Source: JABWCQ01 sp964530625 (lineage in GTDB: Bacteria; Electryoneota; RPQS01). Taken from it: DNA of 64,000 bases. Positions 1 through 9,330 of this stretch are shown here, piece by piece. The stretch spans positions 124,001 to 188,000 of the forward strand of contig CAZHAK010000003.1 in the NCBI GenBank assembly GCA_964530625.1. Reading direction: 5' to 3'. Each line of letters opens with the position of its first letter. Position 1 is the first letter of the stretch. Position numbers and translations under genes: made by a program. The notes beneath the pieces were generated by a model that was not told the origin of the DNA, searched no databases, and was given only the letters and a program-made list of their open reading frames with translations.

Positions 1-146
1 TCTTCTACAGCGCCTTTCTGCATGCCCGTTATCAGCGCGGCTGGAGCGGTCCTCGTACCGCCGTGCTCTCGCTAATTGGTTTCGCGATGATGATGCTCTC
101 GCTGTTTGGTAACTACTTCTTCGGTGGCTTGCACGCTTACGCGTAA
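1..146 (+). CDS. ccsA: Cytochrome c biogenesis protein CcsA/ResC, C-terminal end (partial)
   Basis: The frame open from base 3 to the TAA at 144-146 encodes the last 47 residues of a membrane protein. The piece carries a YQRGWSG motif, a hydrophobic helix (about 20 residues rich in Met, Leu and Phe) and the ending GGLHAYA. This matches the end of CcsA-type haem-handling proteins, whose final helix is followed by a conserved 'G-L-H-S/A-Y-A' tail. CcsA works with ResB/Ccs1 to carry haem across the inner membrane and attach it to apocytochromes c. The partner gene starts 5 bases downstream, which supports the call. The rest of the gene lies outside the window. Confidence 0.82.
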   Translation, partial: FYSAFLHARYQRGWSGPRTAVLSLIGFAMMMLSLFGNYFFGGLHAYA

Positions 147-151
147 CACCT

Positions 152-1747
152 ATGAACACCAAACCCTCAAAATCCGCCGTACAAGTTAGCCGCAAACCCA
201 AACTTTGGGCCATGCTCTCCACGATGAAATTCGCTATCTGGATTCTCATCGTCGTTGGCGTGCTGTCGCTGGCTTCGCTTTTCAGCGGAGAACTCGTTGA
301 TCCGCAGTGGATGAAAACAGAACCCAAAGGCGCAGGTGCGGCCTTCGGTCAACTCGTTTACAAATCGCTCGAAATGCACGACCCGTTCCGCTCGTGGTGG
401 TATCGCGGATTGGTCGGTCTGCTTTCGCTGTCACTTTTCGCTTGCATCCTCGAGCGTACCCCTATCGTTTGGCGGCAATGGAGCAAGAAACCCGTGCTCG
501 ATCCTCGCGTCGTCAATCCACGCACCGCGCCGATCTACTTGACGACCACTGAACCGGCAGACACCTTCCTCAGCAGATTGTCCACGAAACTCTCTCCGCG
601 CCTAAAAAGTGACAAACTCTGGGTCGGCGAATCCGGCAGACTCGCGCTCTGGGGACCATTGCTCACACATCTCGGCTTGCTCTCGCTTGCAGTTGGTGGC
701 CTTGTCGGATCATTCGCCGATTCAAACTATCGCGCCGGAGGATACGCAGGCGACACAGTAGCGCTTGATGAAATGCCCTTTGAAGTTCGTATTGACAGCT
801 TTAGAGTGGAGTTCTATCCGCTGCAACCGTTGCAGTGGGTGCTCGTTGACAATGAATGGTTCGGGAAACTCGTCAAGAAAGACGGTCCCGGTACATGGCA
901 AATAGAGCGCTTCGATCAGAACGGCAACTCCTATCTTGTTTCAATGGAAGAAGAGTGGATCTCAAATGATTGGGACATTCAACGCGCCTCCGGCAACATC
1001 AAGCAATACATCAGCAGCGTCACTGTGTTTGAAGACGGACAGGAAGTGGACAAGAAGCAAATCTCCGTCAATACCCCCCTGCGCCGATCGGGATTCAGAC
1101 TCTATCAAAGCTCCTACGATCCCTCGTCGCCGCGAGTTCATGCAACCTATGAACAATTGACGCTCGTAGTCACCGACACCGCCAGCAACGCTGCCCAGAG
1201 AGTGCCGATGAAGCAGGGCCAAAGCATAACGGTTCCCGGTGATACCGTCACCATCACCGCAGGCCGCTTGTTGCCCGATTTCAAACTCGACTCGCGCCGC
1301 AACGCCTATTCCGCCAGCGGCAACTTCACCAATCCTGCGGTTGAGTTGATTGCCGAAGGACCAAGCGGCTTCAAGAAGAGCATGTGGTCGTTCACGCAAA
1401 TGCAGGGACATCAACTAAACGTCGGCGGAAATCGTTTTGAAGTTACTGACCTCGTCGGCACCGATGCGCGCATGGATATCGCCACGATTTTCGATATTCG
1501 CAAATCCGTCGGTACCGAATTCCTTTGGTTCGGTTTCATCATCGCCTCGCTCGGCTTAGTACTTTGCTTCTACATTACACATCGCATCGTCTATGTCGAA
1601 TTGCCGACTCCCGAACAGCCACTGACGCAACTCTACGCCTTCAGCAAGAAAATGATACGCGCCTTTGAATTGGACATTGCCGCCATCGCGGAAAGTCCGG
1701 GTCACGAAGTGAAGATGTCCGTCCAACCTGACATCGTGCACTACTGA
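152..1747 (+). CDS. resB: Cytochrome c biogenesis protein ResB/Ccs1
   Basis: This 531-residue protein is the second component of system II cytochrome c maturation. Three hydrophobic segments lie in the first third (about residues 26-45, 83-101 and 165-187) and a fourth lies near the C-terminus (about 456-475). A large domain, expected outside the cytoplasm, sits between the third and fourth. This is the standard ResB topology. His173 (LLTHLGLL) and His477 (YITHRI) sit in or beside membrane segments, where haem-ligating histidines are expected. The gene follows ccsA by 5 bases, so the two are surely co-transcribed; many genomes have the reverse order. The system is used by bacteria with abundant periplasmic c-type cytochromes. 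Confidence 0.9.
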   Translation: MNTKPSKSAVQVSRKPKLWAMLSTMKFAIWILIVVGVLSLASLFSGELVDPQWMKTEPKGAGAAFGQLVYKSLEMHDPFRSWWYRGLVGLLSLSLFACILERTPIVWRQWSKKPVLDPRVVNPRTAPIYLTTTEPADTFLSRLSTKLSPRLKSDKLWVGESGRLALWGPLLTHLGLLSLAVGGLVGSFADSNYRAGGYAGDTVALDEMPFEVRIDSFRVEFYPLQPLQWVLVDNEWFGKLVKKDGPGTWQIERFDQNGNSYLVSMEEEWISNDWDIQRASGNIKQYISSVTVFEDGQEVDKKQISVNTPLRRSGFRLYQSSYDPSSPRVHATYEQLTLVVTDTASNAAQRVPMKQGQSITVPGDTVTITAGRLLPDFKLDSRRNAYSASGNFTNPAVELIAEGPSGFKKSMWSFTQMQGHQLNVGGNRFEVTDLVGTDARMDIATIFDIRKSVGTEFLWFGFIIASLGLVLCFYITHRIVYVELPTPEQPLTQLYAFSKKMIRAFELDIAAIAESPGHEVKMSVQPDIVHY

Positions 1748-1765
1748 CATTCTTCAGACAAACAG

Positions 1766-1795
1766 AAAAGGACCCGCCTTACAACGGGTCCTTTT
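1766..1795. terminator. Bidirectional rho-independent terminator
   Basis: An 11-bp perfect stem (AAAAGGACCCG / CGGGTCCTTTT) with an 8-base loop is followed by a T run on the plus strand and, because the stem starts with A residues, by T residues on the minus strand. It lies between the convergent resB and alr genes and can serve both. Confidence 0.85.
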
Positions 1796-1818
1796 TTATT
1801 CAATAGAGTCGCTCTGCG

Positions 1819-2983
1819 CTATGCGACGACGACGCGCTCGATATCCGGCGACAAACGCACCAGCGCTTCGTAGTTGAGCAGATTCGTCAAGTCACTGAAG
1901 GCGCCGACCGTGATCTCACTTTGTCCCTGCTTGCCGATCATCACCACTTCATCTCCTACCTGAACGTCGCGAATATCCGTCACGTCCACCAGCATCATGT
2001 TCATGTTCACCACTCCGGCGACCGGAGCACGTGTGCCACGAATCAAGACATGACCAATGTTACTCAAGTTGCGGTTGAATCCGTGATAGTATCCCACAGG
2101 AATCGCCGCCATGCGCGAAGGGCGCGTCGTCATAAACGTCGTGCCGTATCCCACAAACTCTCCGGCTCTAACGTGCTTGACATTGATGACGTTGGTCTGC
2201 CAACTCAAGATGCGCTTGATCGGATCGTGTGCGATCTGTTCGCTCTCGTCACTATGCTGCAGAACATACTGCATACGCGTTTCCAAACTCGGCCAAAATC
2301 CGTACAGCGCAATTCCCACCCGCACCATATCATACCGGGTCGCAGGGTAACTGAATGTCGCTGCCGAACTCGCGGCATGTATCAACCTCGGTTCAATTCC
2401 TTGCTTGCGAAGCCATTCAACGCGACTCTCAAACGTTTGTATCTGACGCTCAATCCGCATATGATTAGCGACGCTTTCCGCGCCCGCAAAATGAGTGCAG
2501 ATTCCGGAAATCTCAACATACTTTTCGTTTTGCTTCAACGCCGCCACCGCCTCGTCCAATCCGGCAGCGTCAAACCCGAAACGGTTCATGCCCGTTTCAA
2601 GCTCAAGATGCATCTTGGCGCGCCGTTTCATAGATTTTGCCGTTTTCAAAGCCTCGTCGAGCGAGTGCTGACTGAAAACGTGAAACGTCACGTCGTGTTC
2701 AACTGCCCACGCGATCTGTTCGGCCGTCAGGCCACCCATTACCAGAATCTTTGAATCCTCGCTCCGGCACGCATAAACTCGTTGCGCCTCGTCAGCCGAA
2801 TACACTCCGAACCAGCGAGTTCCGCAACTCTCTGCCAATGGAATAAACTGCTCAATCCCGTGACCGTATGCGTTGCCCTTCACCACAGAACAAATGATCG
2901 AGCTCTCCCCAACCACGTCGCGCAAAAACGAAAAATTGCACTGGAGCGCGGACTTGGAAATCTCAATTCGGGAGTTTGAAAAA
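1819..2983 (-). CDS. alr: Alanine racemase (5' end lost in assembly gap)
   Basis: This PLP enzyme interconverts L- and D-alanine for peptidoglycan synthesis. The Schiff-base lysine is in VVKGNAYGHG, and the second catalytic base is the tyrosine of VGYGTTF in the C-terminal barrel. The frame stays open upstream of the first usable start (a TTG at 2925) to the run of Ns. The extra residues (RIEISKSAL) are the typical beginning of Alr, so the true start is inside or just beyond the gap and the TTG start should not be used. Two positions depart from the common consensus: GYYHGF where GYADGY is usual, and NMN where MDQ is usual. The enzyme is probably still active, but these changes are worth an alignment. 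Confidence 0.88.
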
Positions 2984-3018
2984 NNNNNNNNNNNNNNNNN
3001 NNNNNNNNNNNNNNNNNN
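2984..3018. other. Assembly gap (35 N)
   Basis: Thirty-five consecutive Ns mark a scaffold join. The gap removes the start of alr and the region between alr and the amidohydrolase gene. The true length is unknown, so the adjacency of alr and the gene at 3037 is not proven. Confidence 0.98.
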
Positions 3019-3036
3019 GTCACAGACATTGGTTTG

Positions 3037-4176
3037 TCAATAGTGTTGGTCTTTCAGCAGTTCTGTCCAAATCTTCATCCCGGGTTCTATAAGCTCGTCC
3101 GGAAAATCATACTCCGGATGATGCAAAGCCGGTTGGTCAACCCCCGCTCCGATGCCGAACAACGCGCCCGTAGTATAGTTCAACAGATGCCCAAAATCTT
3201 CCGACCATGCAAAAGGATACTCAATCTTGTTCACTTTGAGGCCCGCGCGCGTGGCTGCTTGAACAACTCGATCAACTTCCGCGTCAGTATTAACTGAGGC
3301 CGGAAACCGTTCGATCGTACTCACTTTGCATTTCAGCGAATACATCTGCGCTGTGGCTTTAGACAGCTTTACACAATCCTTCAAAACTTGATCCAACAAT
3401 TCGTCGGATTCTGCCCGAACGGTCAGCATGATCTCTGCGTCCCCCGGCGACGTGCCAAAAGAGACCTGCCCGATGCGAGCATGAATAATGGTCACCTGCG
3501 CCGACTCATAAAGACTCGAATGATGGTGTGGAGTACCCGGTAAAGCCGACAACAGATGCGCAACCGCGCGCGTCGGTGAGTTCCCGTGATGAGGTTCCGC
3601 CGCGTGCGCTGTAACACCTTCAAGCCTGATAACCATTCCCGATGAGGCTGCCGCAATCTGCTTCTTACGAATAAGTACTTCACCGCGCTCATAGCCCGGC
3701 ACGTTATGTAACGCAAACCCGGATACGGTCCCCAGCGCCTGAAACTTCTTGTCATCTATGACTCGCCTGCAGCCCTCGCCCGTCTCTTCTGCAGGTTGAA
3801 AAAGCAGCAGCACACGCCCGTTGCGCACCGGATGTTCGTGCAAGTACTGAGCAAGCCCGCAAAGTATTGCCATGTGTCCGTCATGGCCACAATGATGGCT
3901 CACGTCCGGATGGTCCGATGGATAGGGAACCCCAGTCGTTTCAGGGATCGGGAGAGCGTCAAGCTCTGCGCGAAGCAGCGTCGCAGGGCCGGATAGATCT
4001 TCCCCGAAGATCGCAACAATTCCGTATCCCCCCACTCGACTAAGCAATTGTGTCGGCTGACAGCCCTTCAGGAAGTTCAGCACATACTCCGCTGTTAATT
4101 TTTCCCGATTAGAGACTTCCGCGAGCCGGTGCAAGGCGTGGCGTTGTGCGATGGCGGCCGCGACGGCTGGTGTCAT
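3037..4176 (-). CDS. M20-family metallo-amidohydrolase
   Basis: This 379-residue enzyme belongs to the M20 amidohydrolases, which remove acyl groups or amino-terminal residues using two metal ions. Metal-binding residues are visible in HHCGHDGH and in QPAEETGEG, and a late histidine in the ALHHPEYDF region. The dimerisation domain lies between (about residues 170-290). The preferred start is the ATG at 4176, which overlaps the TGA of the upstream transporter as ATGA. A longer form starting at 4206 adds ten unlikely residues. The pairing with a solute:sodium symporter suggests that the imported compound, perhaps an N-acyl amino acid or small peptide, is the substrate. The exact substrate cannot be read from sequence. 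Confidence 0.85.
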   Translation of the reverse strand: MTPAVAAAIAQRHALHRLAEVSNREKLTAEYVLNFLKGCQPTQLLSRVGGYGIVAIFGEDLSGPATLLRAELDALPIPETTGVPYPSDHPDVSHHCGHDGHMAILCGLAQYLHEHPVRNGRVLLLFQPAEETGEGCRRVIDDKKFQALGTVSGFALHNVPGYERGEVLIRKKQIAAASSGMVIRLEGVTAHAAEPHHGNSPTRAVAHLLSALPGTPHHHSSLYESAQVTIIHARIGQVSFGTSPGDAEIMLTVRAESDELLDQVLKDCVKLSKATAQMYSLKCKVSTIERFPASVNTDAEVDRVVQAATRAGLKVNKIEYPFAWSEDFGHLLNYTTGALFGIGAGVDQPALHHPEYDFPDELIEPGMKIWTELLKDQHY

Positions 4177-5618
4177 TTCTTGAATATCCTTATAGAGTAA
4201 AAGCAAACTAGGCTGACCAGAACTCCAAACACCGCAGGATCAAACTTCTCAGCATAACTCGTTTTCCGGTACAAAATCGTCGTTCCGACTGAAACTAACA
4301 TCGTCATAAAGATTGCCCAATTCAAATTCTCCGATTTCTCCTTGGACATGGCGCCGAACACCACCGGCAAAATGATTCCCGGCGCCCACAAATGATATGT
4401 AAACAATAGCAAACCGATGATATCCGGCCAGAAAAATGCCACGGCTGTGGCCACAACCCCCACACCCATAGTCAGCCAGCGCGCCCATTTCAAGGAACTC
4501 TTATCGCTCTTGAACTTCGTCTTGAACTGATCTTCGAAAACATCTTTGACGAAAATCGCCGTGCAGGAATTCAAAGCCGAATCCGCTGAGGACATCACCG
4601 CCGAAAGCAGTGCCGCAATGATGATCCCCGATACCCACGGGCTGTGAAGACTCTTGACCACCATGGCCAAAGCCAGCTGCGAATCAATTTCCGGAAAGTG
4701 AAGCCGACCGTATAGAGCGATGAAGAAAAGAACTGCTGGAAACGTGAGCGCCAGCACCAATCCGATTCCGGCTATACCTCGTTTTGTGCTTTTAATATCC
4801 TTGCCAATACAATATCGGGTTGCATAACCGGGGGCAAAGGTCTCGCCTAAGAGAAAGGCGAGAAACGTCGTAATCAGGAAACTCACTCCCTTTCCCCCCT
4901 CGTAGGAAAACCACTTGTCCGGTAAAGTCGCTTGTACCTGCCCCCAAGATGATAGCAAGTCAGGGACGCACATCGCCAGAGTCAGACCAAACCCGAGAAA
5001 CAATATAACGAATTGATAAACATCTGTGTGAATGACGGCCAATAAACCGCCGGCTGTGCTGTAAACAATGACAATAAATCCGCCAATCAGAATCGCCCAG
5101 CGAACATCAAAGCCTCCGTCCGCTGCACCCGGCATCAATGTAGCCAATATCGACCCAAATGCCGCCATCTGCGCGGCTATGATAAACACTGAAAACAGCA
5201 AGGAAAGCAGCATAGCCAGGAGCCGAGGACGCTCACCGAAGCGATGCTTGAAATACCCGGCCACCGTGTAAATCTTTGCTTCCCGGAACTTCGGCGCAAC
5301 CACCATGCCCGAAAAAATGAAATGCAGATATCCTCCCATGGATATCAGCACCCACAAAAGACCGTACTCGTACGTCTTAGCCGTAGCCCCGATTGAATAT
5401 CCTCCCCCGATCACCGTCGCGCCCATCGTGGCAAACAATAGCCACCAGCCCACGTTGCGGCCTGCTAGGAGGTAGTCGTCCGTAGAATGAATCGCTTTGC
5501 TCTTCATCACGCCCTTCACGAAGATAAACGTGACATACGCGATGATAATCGACCATTGAATCACTTGTGCTGTCAAGGCTGGCCTCTCGTAGAGTATAGA
5601 ACACAATAGTTTAGGCAT
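4173..5618 (-). CDS. Sodium:solute symporter (SSS family)
   Basis: This 481-residue protein has about 12-13 hydrophobic segments and the glycine-rich first-repeat motif GATVIGGGYSIG typical of sodium:solute symporters (proline, pantothenate and sugar carriers). Like others in the family it has the LeuT-type fold and imports an organic solute with Na+ across the inner membrane. The ATGA overlap with the amidohydrolase downstream indicates translational coupling. The assigned start at 5618 has no good ribosome binding site, and the first 18 residues precede the first helix, so a slightly later start is possible. The substrate is unknown. Confidence 0.85.
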   Translation of the reverse strand: MPKLLCSILYERPALTAQVIQWSIIIAYVTFIFVKGVMKSKAIHSTDDYLLAGRNVGWWLLFATMGATVIGGGYSIGATAKTYEYGLLWVLISMGGYLHFIFSGMVVAPKFREAKIYTVAGYFKHRFGERPRLLAMLLSLLFSVFIIAAQMAAFGSILATLMPGAADGGFDVRWAILIGGFIVIVYSTAGGLLAVIHTDVYQFVILFLGFGLTLAMCVPDLLSSWGQVQATLPDKWFSYEGGKGVSFLITTFLAFLLGETFAPGYATRYCIGKDIKSTKRGIAGIGLVLALTFPAVLFFIALYGRLHFPEIDSQLALAMVVKSLHSPWVSGIIIAALLSAVMSSADSALNSCTAIFVKDVFEDQFKTKFKSDKSSLKWARWLTMGVGVVATAVAFFWPDIIGLLLFTYHLWAPGIILPVVFGAMSKEKSENLNWAIFMTMLVSVGTTILYRKTSYAEKFDPAVFGVLVSLVCFYSIRIFKK

Positions 5619-5766
5619 CTATACCACGGAATGCAATATAAAAAAACTGAACTTAGCATTCCTTTCTCTACTATGAGGCATTCTGAACATCGGTGATTTT
5701 ATCAACGCTATTCACTTAAATGAGCCGTAGCTTGTAAGTCTCAGCTATTCCTGCTACATTCTGCCT
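5619..5766. other. Divergent intergenic region
   Basis: This AT-rich stretch separates the divergent symporter and methyltransferase genes and must hold promoters for both. I could not pick out convincing -35/-10 pairs. Confidence 0.5.
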
Positions 5767-6438
5767 ATGATAAAGCAACTCGCGCGTCACCTGTTTACCA
5801 ACCGAACACGGTTGCTGGTTCGGCTCGATTGGTGGAGATTTCTGGCTCGACGCAGGACTCCCAGCAAGATGGTCTCCCCTGACACAGATAAGTTGCACCT
5901 CGCCTGCGGCACCCGACGGGTTACGGGCTGGCTGAATGTAGACATGGGCCCCGCTGATGTAACCATCGACTTGATGAACACCCCGTGGCCCTTCCGTGAC
6001 CAAACATTCGGCGCCATCGTCTGTCAGCATCTGGTCGAGCACTTTGAACTCGAACACGAACTCCTCCCGATACTCCGTGAACTTCGCCGAATTGCTAAAC
6101 CCGGCGCCGAACTTTGGATGTCCACGCCCGATCTCGAAACCATGTGCCGTGACTACGTTGAACACAAAGGCGCGACCGTCAAGAAATACATGGTCGATCG
6201 TGGCCACGGATTTACCGGGGATGATGTTCCGCCCCAGCAATACATAAATCAGATGTTCCATGCGCTCGGACATCACCGAAACCTCCTTGACTTGGAATTG
6301 CTGCGCTGGGCGCTTGGAAAGACAGGATGGACCGATGTGGAGCGTGTGCTGGAAGCCGATCTGCTGAAGCGCTTTCCCGAGTTCCCCGCGCGCCATGACG
6401 ATTTCGAATCCCTGTCCGTGCGCGCAACGGCGAAGTAA
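5767..6438 (+). CDS. Class I SAM-dependent methyltransferase
   Basis: This 223-residue protein has the Rossmann-fold SAM-binding motif I in the form LHLACGTRRVTGWLNVDMG, followed by motif III/IV residues around IVCQHLVEHFE and the 'W-M-S-T-P-D' strand. This version of the fold (glycine loop followed by GWLNVD, then VEH) is common in methyltransferases near polysaccharide or glycoprotein genes. The first 40 residues are basic and aromatic and precede the fold. The gene stands alone between a divergent transporter and a convergent surface protein, so context does not reveal the acceptor molecule. Confidence 0.8.
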   Translation: MIKQLARHLFTNRTRLLVRLDWWRFLARRRTPSKMVSPDTDKLHLACGTRRVTGWLNVDMGPADVTIDLMNTPWPFRDQTFGAIVCQHLVEHFELEHELLPILRELRRIAKPGAELWMSTPDLETMCRDYVEHKGATVKKYMVDRGHGFTGDDVPPQQYINQMFHALGHHRNLLDLELLRWALGKTGWTDVERVLEADLLKRFPEFPARHDDFESLSVRATAK

Positions 6439-6454
6439 ATTTCCACATCTTGCA

Positions 6455-6484
6455 AAAGGGGCGGCTCACACGAGTCGCCCCTTT
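6455..6484 (+). terminator. Rho-independent terminator of the methyltransferase gene
   Basis: A 13-bp stem (AAAGGGGCGGCTC / GAGTCGCCCCTTT, one G-T pair) closes a 4-base loop and runs into a T-rich stretch. It starts 17 bases after the stop codon. Confidence 0.8.
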
Positions 6485-6509
6485 CTTTTAAGCCGATATT
6501 CTTAATAGA

Positions 6510-6541
6510 AACCGGGCCGATCCATGAGGACCGGCCCGGTT
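6510..6541 (-). terminator. Terminator of the 921-residue surface protein gene
   Basis: The arms AACCGGGCCG and CGGCCCGGTT form a long GC-rich stem with one internal mismatch and a tight loop, 24 bases beyond the stop of the minus-strand gene. The T-tract is weak, so confidence is moderate. Confidence 0.65.
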
Positions 6542-6564
6542 GATTTTCTAACGATTACTGTTGA

Positions 6565-9330
6565 TTACTTCATCAACAGCATCTTGCCTTCAGCCTTGAA
6601 GCCGTTGACTTCCAAACTGTAAACATACAGACCCGACGGCAGACCGGTCGCGTTGAAACTGACCGTATGCGAACCGGCGTTCTGCATACCGTTCACCAGC
6701 GTCGCGACTTCCTGACCTTGAACGTTGTACACCTTCAAGGTGGTGACACCGGCTTCAACCAGGTCGAAACGAATCGAAGTCGACGGGTTGAACGGATTCG
6801 GGAAGTTCTGATGCAAGCTGTATTCGCTCACAACACCCGAATTAGCTCTTGGAGTTGCCGTCTCGCTTGCCATCAGTTCGCGAGCGCCGTTTACATCTAC
6901 TGCAATCAACGAGTAGCTGTAGGTCGTGCCGTTGACGACGTTGTTATCAACCCACGAATAGCTGTGGCCGGAAGCCGTGTTGCCAAGCGAGGAAACTTCA
7001 GCCATCTGAACACCGTCACGCTCGATCACGAAGTGATGGTTGTCCGTTTCGCTGGCCGTGCTCCAGTTGACGCTCACACGCTCGCTGCCCGCGACAACGT
7101 CAAAGCTCGCAAGCTCAACCTGCAACTGACCGTCGGCGATGATATAATCTTCGACTTCACCAAGATAGTCAAAGGCGAACGTTCCGCATTGTTCCGTGCA
7201 AGCACCGGCAACCGCCAAACCGAATCCGAAACGGCCAACCGGAGTGGACGTCAAACGGAAGCGGAACAGACCGTCATAGACACCAATGTCAAGAACACCT
7301 GGATCCAAAACGCTGAACGGCCATGCGCCGGGAGTCACCAATGCGTCGCGAATGATCCACTCGCTGGCCACCGCGCCAACACAAGGAATCTCATCGCAGA
7401 AGTCGCCGTCTGCGTTGCCGTCTTTCCAGGCATTCAGATACAAGCGGCCACCGCACTGCTCATAACGGCCATATTCAGGACCAGCCGTGACCGTCACGCG
7501 AAGGTCTTCAACTGTGCAAGGTGTCCACGGCAGACCAATAAAGGTCACGCCGTCGTCTTCTGGCAGTTGATCCGCGTTCAAAATTTCCGGCGCTGCTTCG
7601 CCGTCAACCAACGCGCCCAACCAGGCAATACCTGACAAACCATGAGCAGGATTGCCAACCATCGTCGGATAGTTGCAAACCGTCAAATCACCGTGGTCAA
7701 CTTCTTCATACGGGAATTGGCAGGTATCCGGAAGCTCTGCACAGACACACGTTCCGGCTTCAATCTCGAATGCCGTAACCGTATTGTTGTACGCGTCCTT
7801 CACCCACAGCACGGTCTGCGGTGCAAATGTAATTGCGTCACATTCCATACCTTCGCAGCGAACCTGACCTGCGTCAAAACGGCTGACGAAAACACCTGTC
7901 GACTTATTGCAGCGGCGAACGTCGTCAATCGGGCTGTTGCCGGCCCAAATCGTGTTGGCTGCGCCCAATTCGACACCGGAGATAACGCCTTCTGGATTGC
8001 CAAATTCATCCAGCAAGGTCAACGTGCCCAACAGCAAACCGGTGTTGCTGAAATGAGTGATAACAGAACTGACGTCGGTCGAATGCCAGATCGTGTTGTC
8101 CGTGCCGTCATAGTCACAACCGTCAGTCAGAGTGTACCCACCCATACCCGGGAATTGATATGTGGCAAGACCGTTGCGATCAACTGTCCAGATCGCGTTT
8201 GTGTTCAATTCGCCGCCCCAGAACTGCTGATTGCCTTCGTCCCAGCCCATTTCATCAATATAGCGCGGCGAGCCGGAAGCATCCACGATCGGGTCTGAAT
8301 CAAGCAGGACTCCAAAATCGTCCATCCTGTAGAGAATTCCTTCGCCGTAATTCGTGTAGTACAAATCACCGCGGCAGTCAGCTGAAATGCTCACACCTAG
8401 GCCTGAAGGTACCGGCACTAGGATCACACGCAGCGCTCCCGGCGGCGGCGGCGGCGGCGGGCAAGCATCGTTAGCGCAGGTAAGGCTCGCGTCCCATGCG
8501 CCATTGTAGAAGTTAATACAATCATTTTCGGTCATGTCACCGCAATAAATGTCGTAGCAGCAACGGCCAATCGGCGGTGGCGGCGGGCAAGGATCGTTGC
8601 AAGTTAAACCAACAGTCCAGTCGCCACCGAAACCGTAGATACAGTCGTCCTCAGTAATCAAGTCAACGCAGTCGAAATTTTGGTTATAGCAACAACGACC
8701 TAACGGAGGCGGTGGCCCAATGTCCAAAGTATAGTTGCCGGATGCGCTTGAGTATCCTGCGACCACGATCCAATACTGAACTCCGGCGTCTAAAGTCAGC
8801 GTGAGTCGTGACAAAAGACCACAAGCGTCATCGTTACAACCAACTTGTGTGGTGCCGGGACAAGCCCCGTCACGACGTACAGTTAGACGTGTGTCATAAG
8901 TAGAACCGCCACAAAGACTAAGCTCGACAAGCTCCGTCACGATCGGGGTGTAAGTATAGATGACGTCCGGCGAACTTCCCATACTACAGAATGAGTAGTC
9001 ATTTGTCTGTCCGATTGTCGTGCCAGCATCCGAATAGGGAAGCCCAGCAATCACCGTCGCCGGGCAGGCGTCTGCGCCCTGATCCAGGGCAACGCGCTCA
9101 CCACGATTCTCAGCGATCCGGCTCAAGTACGCTTCCATCGCCGGATGTCCAGTCAAATCAATCCCTTCAGCCTTCAAGGAGACCAACAAATCTCCCAACT
9201 CGCCAATCGCCATCGTCTGGTAATTGGTTTCTGATTGACGCTTCTCAAGCGTCTCCACTGTTCCCTCAACCGCAATTGCTGAAACAGCAAAAACGGCCAA
9301 CACGGAACACATCACTAATAGTTTCTTCAT
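6565..9330 (-). CDS. Large secreted multidomain protein with T9SS-type sorting domain
   Basis: This 921-residue protein begins with a Sec signal peptide (about residues 1-20). Residues 82-205 form a PPC-like beta-sandwich opening with ALDQGADACPA and GLPYSDAGTT, the same opening as in two other proteins of the window. Residues 210-298 hold two Cys-rich repeats that start GRCCY and end in poly-proline. Residues 300-530 look like an NHL/SMP-30-type propeller. A region ending GEVEDYII (about 540-735) is a GEVED domain, and an FN3-like domain follows. The C-terminus carries the motif HQNFPNPFNPST and ends KMLLMK, a type A sorting domain for T9SS export and surface anchoring. The role is unknown; adhesion or polymer binding is plausible. 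The start has a strong GGGGAG ribosome binding site. Confidence 0.82.
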   Translation of the reverse strand: MKKLLVMCSVLAVFAVSAIAVEGTVETLEKRQSETNYQTMAIGELGDLLVSLKAEGIDLTGHPAMEAYLSRIAENRGERVALDQGADACPATVIAGLPYSDAGTTIGQTNDYSFCSMGSSPDVIYTYTPIVTELVELSLCGGSTYDTRLTVRRDGACPGTTQVGCNDDACGLLSRLTLTLDAGVQYWIVVAGYSSASGNYTLDIGPPPPLGRCCYNQNFDCVDLITEDDCIYGFGGDWTVGLTCNDPCPPPPPIGRCCYDIYCGDMTENDCINFYNGAWDASLTCANDACPPPPPPPGALRVILVPVPSGLGVSISADCRGDLYYTNYGEGILYRMDDFGVLLDSDPIVDASGSPRYIDEMGWDEGNQQFWGGELNTNAIWTVDRNGLATYQFPGMGGYTLTDGCDYDGTDNTIWHSTDVSSVITHFSNTGLLLGTLTLLDEFGNPEGVISGVELGAANTIWAGNSPIDDVRRCNKSTGVFVSRFDAGQVRCEGMECDAITFAPQTVLWVKDAYNNTVTAFEIEAGTCVCAELPDTCQFPYEEVDHGDLTVCNYPTMVGNPAHGLSGIAWLGALVDGEAAPEILNADQLPEDDGVTFIGLPWTPCTVEDLRVTVTAGPEYGRYEQCGGRLYLNAWKDGNADGDFCDEIPCVGAVASEWIIRDALVTPGAWPFSVLDPGVLDIGVYDGLFRFRLTSTPVGRFGFGLAVAGACTEQCGTFAFDYLGEVEDYIIADGQLQVELASFDVVAGSERVSVNWSTASETDNHHFVIERDGVQMAEVSSLGNTASGHSYSWVDNNVVNGTTYSYSLIAVDVNGARELMASETATPRANSGVVSEYSLHQNFPNPFNPSTSIRFDLVEAGVTTLKVYNVQGQEVATLVNGMQNAGSHTVSFNATGLPSGLYVYSLEVNGFKAEGKMLLMK

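Noticed and set aside
5716..6396. Antisense frame of 226 codons opposite the methyltransferase gene
   Set aside because: The plus strand has a convincing SAM-binding motif and terminator; the antisense frame has no start signal or domain.
6667..8298. Long plus-strand open frames (322 and 218 codons) opposite the 921-residue surface protein
   Set aside because: The minus-strand protein has signal peptide, repeats and sorting domain. The plus-strand frames are shadows.
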